Positions 1-6,452 of a stretch of DNA of 7,885 bases are shown here, one piece after another. The stretch lies in NCBI GenBank assembly GCA_002084765.1, contig NBMB01000087.1, forward strand, positions 1 to 7,885, given 5' to 3'. Below the pieces are notes generated by a model, which was not told the DNA's origin, made no database searches, and saw only the letters and a list, made by a program, of their open reading frames with translations. The stretch's first letter is position 1, and the number at the start of each line of letters is the position of its first letter. The position numbers and the translations under genes are program-made. The DNA is from Candidatus Cloacimonetes bacterium 4572_55. Its GTDB lineage: Bacteria > 4572-55.

Positions 1-270
1 GGTTCTGATTCCAATCATTACCACATCCGCGACGAAGCGTTAGATCAATTCATTTTGGATGCCCGCAAGAGTGATGATCAGGGCTATCGCAAAGCTGTTT
101 ACAAACAAGCTCTTGATCGGATCATTGACTGGGCGGTCGAAATTCCGACCTACCAACGCAAGAACGTTATCATTTTTAGCACCGAACGTGTTAACATTGA
201 TACCCTTACTCCTGATATTACAACTTTCTGGGGCTGGTTGAGCGATATTGAATTGGTAGAGATGCGGTAA
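1..270 (+). CDS. Peptide ABC transporter substrate-binding protein, C-terminal end (partial)
   Basis: Only the last 89 residues are in the window; the gene is cut by the left edge and ends at TAA. The visible piece fits the C-terminal lobe of family 5 solute-binding proteins (SBP_bac_5; OppA/DppA type). A helical stretch (DEALDQFILDARKS..., residues ~11-42) is followed by EIPTYQRKNVIIFS (~47-60), the conserved strand where these proteins carry 'P-x-YQR-N', and then an ending with TFWGWLSDIE. By family, the mature protein is a membrane-anchored lipoprotein that captures oligopeptides and hands them to the OppBC channel. The signal peptide and lipobox lie outside the window. The permease and ATPase genes follow on the same strand after a terminator and a repeat, so it is very likely their partner. 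I do not assign opp rather than dpp because the ligand pocket is not visible. Confidence 0.9.
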   Translation, partial: GSDSNHYHIRDEALDQFILDARKSDDQGYRKAVYKQALDRIIDWAVEIPTYQRKNVIIFSTERVNIDTLTPDITTFWGWLSDIELVEMR

Positions 271-305
271 TAGCCGTTAGTTTTTTCAGTGATATACTAA
301 GAATT

Positions 306-337
306 GTGAGCCCGCCTTTGGGTGGGCTCACATTTTT
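306..337 (+). terminator. Intrinsic terminator after the binding-protein gene
   Basis: An 11-bp stem (306-316 GTGAGCCCGCC with 321-331 GGTGGGCTCAC, one G-T pair) closes a 4-nt TTTG loop and is followed by ATTTTT at 332-337. It sits 35 nt after the stop codon. It would end, or partly attenuate, transcription between the binding-protein gene and oppB. This is a common way to make the binding protein in excess over the membrane complex. Confidence 0.85.
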
Positions 338-354
338 ATGTAGTTATCCAGATA

Positions 355-529
355 AGGCTCTTTCGGAATTCACGGGGCAGATGTCATTGCGAACCTTCGT
401 TTTCGCTGTACGAGTCCATTGGCAGGAGGCGCGGCAATTCCCCCCAGATAGCAGGGGAGGCTGCCACGTCACAAAAGACGTTCCTCGCCGCGATATAGTT
501 GACTTACTTTGTTAAGTGCAACCCCGCTA
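355..529 (-). repeat. Interspersed repeat, copy A (inverted relative to copy B at 6253-6425)
   Basis: The reverse complement of 355-529 aligns end to end with 6253-6425, at roughly 85-90% identity by eye with a few one- to two-base gaps. Both copies start with TAGCGGGGTTGCACTT and end with GAATTCCGAAAGAGCCT in the copy-B orientation. The element contains GTCATTGCGA (380-389) and GCGGCAATTCCCCCC arms typical of palindromic intergenic repeats in several bacterial phyla, including Chloroflexota (recalled, not checked). It has no convincing reading frame and no transposase. The element fills most of the 310-nt gap between the binding-protein gene and oppB. I see no clear promoter in the remaining 530-580. 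Confidence 0.85.
433..465. other. Imperfect stem-loop at the core of repeat copy A
   Basis: GGCAATTCCCCCC (433-445) faces GGGGAGGCTGCC (454-465) across the loop AGATAGCA. Copy B has the equivalent structure at 6318-6348 with several arm changes, so the folding potential is at least partly kept. A second small hairpin, ACGTC-ACAAAA-GACGT, lies next to it at 466-481. A structured RNA or DNA core is usual for this kind of palindromic repeat. Confidence 0.55.
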
Positions 530-570
530 TTTCCTGAAGAACCCCAGATAATTTATTAGCAAACAGAGTT

Positions 571-583
571 GGATATTGATATG
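571..583 (+). promoter_or_regulatory. Ribosome binding site and start codon chosen for oppB
   Basis: GGA at 571-573 lies 7 nt before ATG 581. An in-frame TTG at 569 would add four residues (MDID) but has no Shine-Dalgarno-like sequence at a suitable distance. ATG 581 also gives the usual OppB beginning, a short basic stretch directly before the first membrane helix. The site is weak, so initiation may be modest. Confidence 0.6.
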
Positions 584-1570
584 CGTAATTTTATTATAAG
601 GCGTCTCTTACTTGGCCTTTTCATCACTTTCTTTGGTGCCATGGTAGTGTATGCTGTTATTCGCAGTCTTCCCACATCTTATGTGGAAGCGATCGCAAGA
701 CAGCGAGCTACTAACCCATTAAGCACCAAAACCTATCAGGAGTGGCTGGATCAACTCAATGCCGTTTACAAGCTAGATATTGGCATTATTCCCGGCTTTT
801 TCGGCTGGGTTGGTAATGCTGTGAAGGGAGATTTTGGCGAATCATGGCATTATGGTATTCCAGTAACTGAAAAGTTCAACCAGGTAATCTGGTATTCCGT
901 TATCATTAACATCATTACGTTTTTTGTTCAGATATTTATTTCAATCCCACTAGGTAATCTGGCCGCTACCAAACAATACAGTAAAACAGATTACGCCATC
1001 ACCGTTTTTGCGCTGATGGGTATTTCATTGCCAACATTTTTCCTCGCAACGATACTGAAGTATGTTTTTGCCATCAAGCTTGGTTGGTTTGACTTATATG
1101 GGTTGACCGGTAGATTTTTTAATTCCATGACCCCGTTTGAACAAGTGATGGATATTGGATATCATATGATTTTACCGGTTGTCACGTTGATGATGCTCTC
1201 AGTCGGAGGGCTTATGCGCTATAACCGAACCAATATGTTGGAAGTGCTTAATTCTGATTATATTCGTACAGCGCGAGCAAAAGGACTATCTGAAAAAGTT
1301 GTTATTAATAAACATGCTTTTCGCAACACGCTGATACCCCTTGTTTCGTATATGAGCTATTTGCTTCCATCAATGTTAGGCGGCTCGCTGATTACAGAAA
1401 CTCTTTTTCAAATACCGGGCATTGGCTATATTTCTTATCAAGCCATTATCCGCGGCGATATACCTTTTGCCATGTTCTATACTACATTCCTCATCCTCCT
1501 TACACAAGTTAGTCTCATTGTCGCAGACATTATGTACGCAGTTGTAGACCCGCGTGTAAGAGCAAACTGA
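581..1570 (+). CDS. oppB: Peptide ABC transporter permease OppB/DppB
   Basis: This 329-residue inner-membrane permease is one half of the channel that moves peptides across the membrane with OppC. A first helix at residues ~8-28 is followed by a long external segment containing GDFGES (83-88), a signature of this family. The BPD_transp_1 core follows, with helices near 103-125, 138-165, 195-213, 252-275 and 298-320. The cytoplasmic coupling ('EAA') loop reads YIRTARAKGLSEKVV...FRN at ~227-249; it contacts the ATPase subunits. The C-terminus DPRVRAN (323-329) is typical. The length matches the family (about 310-340). It is first in the operon, and oppC starts 11 nt after its stop. Opp, Dpp and related nickel or glutathione importers share this fold; the context favours peptides, but the substrate cannot be read from this gene alone. 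Confidence 0.95.
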   Translation: MRNFIIRRLLLGLFITFFGAMVVYAVIRSLPTSYVEAIARQRATNPLSTKTYQEWLDQLNAVYKLDIGIIPGFFGWVGNAVKGDFGESWHYGIPVTEKFNQVIWYSVIINIITFFVQIFISIPLGNLAATKQYSKTDYAITVFALMGISLPTFFLATILKYVFAIKLGWFDLYGLTGRFFNSMTPFEQVMDIGYHMILPVVTLMMLSVGGLMRYNRTNMLEVLNSDYIRTARAKGLSEKVVINKHAFRNTLIPLVSYMSYLLPSMLGGSLITETLFQIPGIGYISYQAIIRGDIPFAMFYTTFLILLTQVSLIVADIMYAVVDPRVRAN

Positions 1571-1581
1571 CGAGGTTTTCT

Positions 1582-3339
1582 ATGCCAGACAAAGATATAA
1601 ATCAAAACACTACGCAAGAAGATATTTACAAGGTTGACCATGCAGAAGAAATGCATCTTGACGATGCGAGGCGTGTTAAAGTCCTTTCGCCAGGGATGCT
1701 CGTATTTAAACGCTTCATCCGCAATAAATTAGCGGTTGTTGGTTTCGTTATTCTTTTGTTCATGTTCACTTTTTCGTTTTTGGGGCCATTCTTTTCACCT
1801 TTTGGGCAGACAGAGGTCTTTAAAGGTGTGGGAACTATGTCCAAGGATTATGCGGGAGCTACCTATAACGAAGAATTACGCTACACAATTGCCGATGGTG
1901 CGGAGTTTGGAAGTTCCCAGCGCACCCAATTCTTGTTGGCACTTGGCGAAAATAATGAAACTTTTACTTGCGATGATCAGACTTATTACTATGTCAACAT
2001 CGATGATAATACCTATCGCATCATGCAACTTGAACCAGTCGCAGAGGTAATTCTTAAAGGTTTTAACTCCCTTACTGACGATGTCGTGCCAGACGAACTC
2101 ATAACAGCATACAAAACCGCAGAAGAGAAAGGTGTAAATAGTTTTGAGCTAGATGGAATTTTCTATCGTATTACCAAGAAAAACAAAGCGTCTATAATCT
2201 CTATTGAAATTGATGTTGCTCTCGCAACGCTGGATGTATATGATGCCTATAACGAATCAGACAAGCTTATGGTTTCATCATTTGACTTTCGGCTTGCTAG
2301 TAGTCTCGCCCTAGCGCAAAATAGCGAGACCTTTACCGTAGGAAATCAAACCTATTCGATTCGCAATGGTGAGGGCCAAGTCACAATATTAGATAGTGCA
2401 GGAAATGAATATGCTGAAATCTCAGCAATCATTGTGAATCCGCTCGACCAATCGGTTTTTCTCACTGTTGGATATAAATCAACTATTCGCCAAATGATTA
2501 TTAATCGTCAATCGAGATTCTCTTATACGCATGAAAATGGAGAAACGATTGAGTATACTATCGCTCGCGTTAATAAAACTTATAACATAAAAAAAGAAAC
2601 GCCCATAGAGATGATCCGCTTGTTCGAAAATCCTTCAGCTGAACACCCTCTTGGTCTTGACAATAACGGCATGGATGTAATGACGCGCCTCATGCATGGA
2701 GGGCGGGTTTCGCTTCTGGTTGGTTTTATAGTCATTTTCATTGAGGTCTTCATCGGCATTATTGTTGGAGGTGTCTCAGGGTACTTTGGCGGCTGGGTGG
2801 ACACAGCGCTGATGCGCTTCATTGATTTGTTTAATAGCATTCCGTTTATTCCAATGGTTCTTATCTTTGGCTCTGTCATGGACACCTTAGAAGTTAAACC
2901 AATGACGAGGATATTCTTATTAATGATGATACTCGGCTTGCTAGGATGGACAAGCGTGGGGCGTGTCGTCCGTGGTCAAATCCTCTCGCTTCGTGAACAA
3001 GACTTCATGGTTGCGACAGAAGCGACAGGAATTCGCACCAGCCGCAGGATTTTCAAGCATCTAATCCCAAATGTCATGCCGATATTGATTGTACAAGCGA
3101 CAGCAGGCCTCGGCGGAATTATCATAACGGAAGCGACTTTGGGTTTTCTGGGACTTGGTGTCAAATACCCGCTAGCCTCATGGGGAAGTATCATCAATGT
3201 GGCTTCGGACGCATTCATCATGACTAGTTATTGGTTTATGTGGATACCGGCAGGAATGTTAATCCTCTTAACCGTGCTCGGCTTTAACTTCGTTGGTGAT
3301 GGGCTTAGAGACGCATATGACCCGAAGATGAAAAGGTAG
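1582..3339 (+). CDS. oppC: Peptide ABC transporter permease OppC/DppC with a large external-loop insertion
   Basis: This is the second channel subunit, partner of OppB. ATG 1582 has GAGG at 1572-1575, 6 nt upstream. Residues 1-49 are cytoplasmic and hydrophilic. The first helix is ~50-72, followed by FSPFG, the usual start of the external loop. The family signature EHPLGLDNNGMDVMTRLMHG occurs only at ~354-373, followed by VSLLVG and four or five helices between 375 and 568. The EAA loop is at ~471-500 (REQDFMVATEATG...HLIPN) and the C-terminus GDGLRDAYDPKMKR is typical. Ordinary OppC proteins are about 280-340 residues. This one has 585 because about 265 residues (~80-345) are inserted in the first external loop. 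The insert is soluble-looking, rich in Asp/Asn/Thr/Tyr, and carries degenerate internal repeats (separate entry). The reading frame is intact throughout, so the insert is part of the protein rather than a frameshift artefact. Its function is unknown. Confidence 0.93.
   Translation: MPDKDINQNTTQEDIYKVDHAEEMHLDDARRVKVLSPGMLVFKRFIRNKLAVVGFVILLFMFTFSFLGPFFSPFGQTEVFKGVGTMSKDYAGATYNEELRYTIADGAEFGSSQRTQFLLALGENNETFTCDDQTYYYVNIDDNTYRIMQLEPVAEVILKGFNSLTDDVVPDELITAYKTAEEKGVNSFELDGIFYRITKKNKASIISIEIDVALATLDVYDAYNESDKLMVSSFDFRLASSLALAQNSETFTVGNQTYSIRNGEGQVTILDSAGNEYAEISAIIVNPLDQSVFLTVGYKSTIRQMIINRQSRFSYTHENGETIEYTIARVNKTYNIKKETPIEMIRLFENPSAEHPLGLDNNGMDVMTRLMHGGRVSLLVGFIVIFIEVFIGIIVGGVSGYFGGWVDTALMRFIDLFNSIPFIPMVLIFGSVMDTLEVKPMTRIFLLMMILGLLGWTSVGRVVRGQILSLREQDFMVATEATGIRTSRRIFKHLIPNVMPILIVQATAGLGGIIITEATLGFLGLGVKYPLASWGSIINVASDAFIMTSYWFMWIPAGMLILLTVLGFNFVGDGLRDAYDPKMKR
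1819..2616 (+). other. OppC insertion domain with degenerate ~60-75 residue repeats
   Basis: This is the part of oppC coding for residues ~80-345, predicted outside the membrane between helix 1 and helix 2. Related units can be lined up: LALGENNETFTCDDQTYYYV (118-137, L119 on), then NSFELDGIFYRI (186-197), then LALAQNSETFTVGNQTYSI (242-260). A more divergent unit ends YTIARVNKTYNI (325-336). In the first three an aromatic anchor (F128, F188, F251) is followed exactly seven residues later by Tyr (Y135, Y195, Y258). The anchors are 60 and 63 residues apart, and the fourth (Y325) is 74 further on. The alternation of short polar turns and Y/F/I/V strands suggests small beta modules. I do not recognise the domain. 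Confidence 0.6.
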
Positions 3340-3348
3340 GCAATTACG

Positions 3349-4536
3349 ATGAAAGGAAGAAAAAGATCCATTTTTGAAAGGATCAATGGACAAACCAAAC
3401 CTAAGGACAATCAGCACATTTCCGCACGTGAATTGGCAAAAATTTCACGCGAAAATCGTCGTATCACTGATAAAATTGAACGACAGCGCAACCGAAAAAA
3501 TGTTCCTGAAAGTGAGTACTTGACTTCGATGAAAAACCCTGAAAATGTTGTGGAATTTGATAATCTCCATACATATTTTTTCACCGATATCGGCACGGTC
3601 AAGGCGGTTGACGGAGTATCCTTTGAAATACCTAAAGGTAAAACCGTTGGCGTGGTTGGAGAGTCAGGCTGCGGCAAATCTGTCACGGCTCTTTCGCTGA
3701 TGCAACTTGTACAACGGCCGCAAGGACAGATTGTTGAAGGTGCCATTAGGTTTGATTCCGGAGAAAAAATTTACGACATAGCCAAAACGCCCTCAAAGGT
3801 AATGGAATCCATTCGCGGCAGCAAAATATCAATGATATTCCAGGAACCGAATACGAGTTTGAACCCGGTCTTTACTGCAGGCGAACAGACCGATGAGGTG
3901 ATTGAACTTCATAACCCGGAAATGACCAAGGAACAGGTTAAAGAACTATCACTTAATATGATTGACCTCGTGGGGATTGCTAATAGCGCGGGGGTTTACA
4001 ATATGTATCCCCATGAACTATCGGGTGGCATGCGGCAGCGCATTATGATTGCCATGGCACTTGCCTGCAATCCCAAGCTTATCATCGCAGATGAACCGAC
4101 TACCGCGCTTGATGTGACGATTCAAGCCCAAATACTCGACTTGCTTAGAAACCTCAAAGACAAAATTAATTCCAGTATCATGCTTATTACACATGATCTT
4201 GGGGTCATTGCCGAAATGGCAGATTATGTTGTCGTCATGTATGCGGGACGTGTTGTTGAAAAAGGCACCGCAATTGAAGTGTTCAAAAATCCACAACACC
4301 CGTATACTGTAGGTCTAATGGCTTCCAAGCCGGTTATAAATCGTTCTGTTGAACGACTTTACACCATTCCTGGTAACGTTCCAAATCCCATCAATATGCC
4401 AAATTACTGCTATTTTAGGGATCGCTGTGAACAACGCATACCAGCATGTGATGGCGAGTATCCCCCAGAAGCACACATTACTCAAACGCATATGGCGACT
4501 TGTTATCGCTGCGTTACTGACCAAGCACAGGTCTAA
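3349..4536 (+). CDS. oppD: Peptide ABC transporter ATP-binding protein OppD/DppD
   Basis: This 395-residue cytoplasmic ATPase subunit pairs with OppF and drives peptide import. Visible motifs are Walker A GESGCGKS (104-111), Q-loop FQEP (Q165), signature LSGGMRQR (224-231), Walker B LIIADEP (244-250, catalytic E249), D-loop ALD and H-loop H282. After these comes the oligopeptide-transporter C-terminal region with HPYT (317-320). Cysteines C354, C360, C367, C385 and C388 form the C-x5-C-x6-C...C pattern linked to a [4Fe-4S] cluster in structures of related peptide importers. The ATPase fold starts near residue 67, so there is an unusual, very basic leader of about 65 residues (S-A-R-E-L-A-K..., then many R/K/E). 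I keep ATG 3349: it follows oppC by 9 nt and has an AGG 8 nt upstream. An alternative ATG at 3529 (M61) lacks a good ribosome binding site. Confidence 0.95.
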   Translation: MKGRKRSIFERINGQTKPKDNQHISARELAKISRENRRITDKIERQRNRKNVPESEYLTSMKNPENVVEFDNLHTYFFTDIGTVKAVDGVSFEIPKGKTVGVVGESGCGKSVTALSLMQLVQRPQGQIVEGAIRFDSGEKIYDIAKTPSKVMESIRGSKISMIFQEPNTSLNPVFTAGEQTDEVIELHNPEMTKEQVKELSLNMIDLVGIANSAGVYNMYPHELSGGMRQRIMIAMALACNPKLIIADEPTTALDVTIQAQILDLLRNLKDKINSSIMLITHDLGVIAEMADYVVVMYAGRVVEKGTAIEVFKNPQHPYTVGLMASKPVINRSVERLYTIPGNVPNPINMPNYCYFRDRCEQRIPACDGEYPPEAHITQTHMATCYRCVTDQAQV

Positions 4537-4550
4537 TTTCAGGTTAAATT

Positions 4551-5552
4551 ATGGAAGAAAAAAGTCACGAAACAGATGTTCAAAAGAATTATCCTATGCT
4601 AATGGTAACTGACCTTAAGCAGTATTTTCCCATCAGAGCGGGTCTGATGCAGCGTGTTGTTGGGAACGTTAAGGCAGTTGATGGCGTCAGTTTTACAATT
4701 AACCAAGGCAAAACAATGGGGCTTGTTGGAGAATCTGGTTGTGGTAAAACAACAGTTGGGAAGACAATTTTACGCTTAAACGAAAAGACAGATGGCGAGG
4801 TACTATTCTTCGGAGTCGATATCCACAAGCTTTCCCACAAAGAAATGCGCCTTGTTCGCCCCAGATACCAGATGATTTTCCAAGACCCCTTTTCGAGTCT
4901 TTCACCACGACTTCCGGTCAGCGAGATTATCGGCGAGGCAGTTAAAGAACACCATATCGTACCGGACAATGAATATAACGACTACCTAGATAGCATCATG
5001 AAATCCTGCGGATTGGAACCATACCATAAGGATCGCTACCCGCATGAATTTTCTGGTGGGCAGCGCCAGCGCATCTGTATTGCAAGAGCGCTTGCTCTCA
5101 ATCCTTCGTTCATCGTTTGCGATGAACCAGTGTCAGCGCTGGATGTTTCGATTCAAGCCCAAATTATCAACCTCCTCAAGGATCTGCAGGAAAAGTACAA
5201 GCTAGCATATCTTTTCATTTCACACGATCTCTCGGTGGTAGAACATATTTCCGATGAAGTGGGCGTTATGTACCTAGGCAGTTTGGTTGAAACCGGAAGC
5301 AAGGCTTCTATTTTCAAAAAACCATTGCATCCATACACGCAGGCACTCCTAAGTGCCGCCCCAGTTCCCGATCCCACATTCGAGAGGAAGCGTATTATCC
5401 TCGAGGGCAGCATTCCTTCTCCTGCTAATCCCCCAGCAGGCTGCAAATTCCATACGCGATGTAAGGAATGTATGGAAATATGCAAAACGGTCGCCCCGCA
5501 AGCTAGAGAAGTTGAACCAGGGCATGTGGTCACCTGCCATCTTTATAATTAA
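4551..5552 (+). CDS. oppF: Peptide ABC transporter ATP-binding protein OppF/DppF
   Basis: This is the second ATPase subunit, forming a heterodimer with OppD under the OppBC channel. It has 333 residues, the normal OppF length. Motifs are Walker A GESGCGKT (60-67), Q-loop FQDPFSSL (Q111), signature FSGGQRQR (167-174), Walker B FIVCDEP (187-193, catalytic E192) and H-loop H225. The C-terminal HPYTQAL (260-266) and the cysteine set C298, C304, C311 and C329 match the pattern also seen in OppD. Both nucleotide-binding proteins keep complete catalytic sets, so both ATP sites look active. ATG 4551 has AGG at 4541-4543, 7 nt upstream, and lies 14 nt after the oppD stop. The leader before the ABC fold is only about 17 residues, in contrast to OppD. 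Confidence 0.95.
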   Translation: MEEKSHETDVQKNYPMLMVTDLKQYFPIRAGLMQRVVGNVKAVDGVSFTINQGKTMGLVGESGCGKTTVGKTILRLNEKTDGEVLFFGVDIHKLSHKEMRLVRPRYQMIFQDPFSSLSPRLPVSEIIGEAVKEHHIVPDNEYNDYLDSIMKSCGLEPYHKDRYPHEFSGGQRQRICIARALALNPSFIVCDEPVSALDVSIQAQIINLLKDLQEKYKLAYLFISHDLSVVEHISDEVGVMYLGSLVETGSKASIFKKPLHPYTQALLSAAPVPDPTFERKRIILEGSIPSPANPPAGCKFHTRCKECMEICKTVAPQAREVEPGHVVTCHLYN

Positions 5553-5570
5553 ATTTTGGACTTTCAGACG

Positions 5571-5831
5571 ATGAAACGTAAACCATTTCAAGTTGAAGAT
5601 GACGGCAGAGTCATTTGCGACATGAACGTAGACGGCACACCATGGTATAACAAGAATCTCCGTCAGGAGAGAGTTATACCGCGTAAGAGCGTCAAGAACC
5701 AACAGATGACGCGGGCCGAGTCTTGGCGATACGTTTGGTATTCGACACTTGCCGTGCTGTTAGTTGGATCGGTATTTGCTGCAACTTGGGTGTTATTTAT
5801 CTTGTTTTGCACGAAAATCTGGTTCCGATAA
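5571..5831 (+). CDS. Small single-pass membrane protein at the end of the opp operon
   Basis: This is an 86-residue protein of unknown function. Residues 1-55 are hydrophilic and probably cytoplasmic. They include EDDGRVICDMNVDGTPWY (9-26), of the 'DDGR-x-I-x-DM' kind I associate with small conserved proteins of Gram-positive anaerobes (recollection, not checked). A basic stretch RQERVIPRKSVK follows (31-42). One membrane helix spans ~57-79 and ends with TKIWFR. It starts 18 nt after oppF on the same strand and before the shared terminator, so it is very likely co-transcribed with the transporter. An in-frame TTG at 5556 would add five residues but lacks a ribosome binding site. The ATG has only a distant GGA (5558-5560), so translation may be coupled to oppF. 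A role as accessory or assembly factor of the importer is only inferred from position. Confidence 0.75.
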   Translation: MKRKPFQVEDDGRVICDMNVDGTPWYNKNLRQERVIPRKSVKNQQMTRAESWRYVWYSTLAVLLVGSVFAATWVLFILFCTKIWFR

Positions 5832-5875
5832 AATTGCCTTGAATCGTTTCATTACCTTGTAAACAAAAACACAAA

Positions 5876-5917
5876 AAAGCCCTGGGACTATCTAAAAGTT
5901 TCAGGGCTTTCGTTTTT
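5876..5917 (+). terminator. Intrinsic terminator of the opp operon
   Basis: A 14-bp stem (5876-5889 AAAGCCCTGGGACT with 5897-5910 AGTTTCAGGGCTTT, two G-T pairs) surrounds a 7-nt loop and is followed by CGTTTTT at 5911-5917. It begins 45 nt after the stop of the small membrane-protein gene. The A-rich run before the stem (5869-5878) means it could also work, more weakly, for transcription from the other side. Confidence 0.9.
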
Positions 5918-6209
5918 CCAAGCCTTCACGACACCCATTCCCCCCGAAACAACATAAACATATCCCGTCCCGCAGATAGAGAAAACTTAACGCAGAGTCG
6001 CAGGGTTGCAAGTGCAAACCCCCTCGCGTCATTCTCTTCTCTCTCTGGGAGAAGTCGCGTCTGATGACCGTGGAGTGAGGGGCGCGGACTTCGTGGGGGA
6101 GTTGCAGAAGGTACGTGTTCCAGCGATTCCCGAAAGTGGTGGCGACCAGTTCCACGCTTAGGCGCATGCCATCGGCCTGACGGGGTTCATCAAGAATAGC
6201 GTAAATGGT
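5901..6209 (-). pseudogene. Possible decayed coding remnant on the minus strand
   Basis: Reading the minus strand from just after a TAA (plus 6210-6212), the frame stays open to a TGA at 5901-5903. It begins TIYAILDEPRQADG and continues from an internal ATG (6165-6167) as MRLSVELVATTFGNRWNTY. The first ~45 residues look protein-like in composition. The later part becomes low-quality and runs into the terminator stem, so the true end is missing. There is no ribosome binding site and no start before the conserved-looking part. I do not recognise the family. It may be a fragment of a once larger gene or a chance frame in a G+C-rich patch. Confidence 0.25.
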
Positions 6210-6252
6210 TTAGCAGTCCAAGAGCGGGTGCCCGGTGTGTTGGTCAAAATGT
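5918..6252. other. Intergenic mosaic without a convincing gene
   Basis: The 335 bases between the operon terminator and repeat copy B hold no plus-strand gene. Two short inverted repeats are visible: GGGTTGCA / TGCAAACCC at 6003-6021, and CTTCTCTC / GGGAGAAG at 6036-6054. The second resembles the 'ctctccc...gggagag' stem-loops scattered in many genomes. The base composition is visibly richer in G+C than the flanking operon, which suggests unrelated origin. The minus strand carries an open frame described separately. Confidence 0.5.
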
Positions 6253-6425
6253 TAGCGGGGTTGCACTTCAACAAAGTGACCTAACTATGTCGCGGCGAGG
6301 AACGTTTTTTGTGACGTGGCAGTTTCCCCAACTATCTGGAGGATTGCCGCACCTCCTGCCAACGGCACGCACAGCGAAAACGGAGGTTCGCAATGACATC
6401 TACCCCGTGAATTCCGAAAGAGCCT
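6253..6425 (+). repeat. Interspersed repeat, copy B (inverted relative to copy A)
   Basis: This is the second copy of the ~175-bp element at 355-529, in the opposite orientation. It runs from TAGCGGGGTTGCACTT to GAATTCCGAAAGAGCCT. It shares with copy A the blocks CGCGGCGAGGAACGT, GTGACGTGGCAG, CTCCTGCCAA, CAGCGAAAAC and GGTTCGCAATGACATCT. Differences are mostly single substitutions plus short gaps around the central loop. With copy A it brackets the whole oppBCDF operon (about 5.7 kb between the copies). Its 3' edge runs directly into a 15-bp tandem duplication. The short reading frames across it are not supported as genes. Confidence 0.85.
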
Positions 6426-6452
6426 ATATTTATTGCCCCTATATTTATTGCC
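6423..6452. repeat. Perfect tandem duplication of 15 bp at the edge of repeat copy B
   Basis: CCTATATTTATTGCC occurs twice back to back with no mismatch (6423-6437 and 6438-6452). The first unit overlaps the last 3 bases of repeat copy B. Two units of 15 bp are too short and too few for a CRISPR array. Slippage at the junction or an insertion-related duplication are the simple explanations. Confidence 0.85.

Noticed and set aside
306-515. Plus-strand reading frame over the terminator and repeat copy A
   Set aside because: It starts inside the terminator stem, has no ribosome binding site, and lies in a repeat whose other copy does not keep the frame.
569-580. TTG at 569 as the start of oppB
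   Set aside because: No ribosome binding site at a suitable distance; ATG 581 has GGA 7 nt upstream and gives the usual OppB N-terminus.
355-6425. Composite transposon carrying the opp operon
   Set aside because: No transposase, no IS-like termini and no target-site duplication visible; the operon looks like normal chromosomal cargo. The inverted pair is reported as a structure only.
6423-6452. Tandem 15-bp repeat as a CRISPR array
   Set aside because: Only two units, no spacers, and too short; no repeat-spacer pattern of 25-40 bp repeats is visible anywhere in the window.
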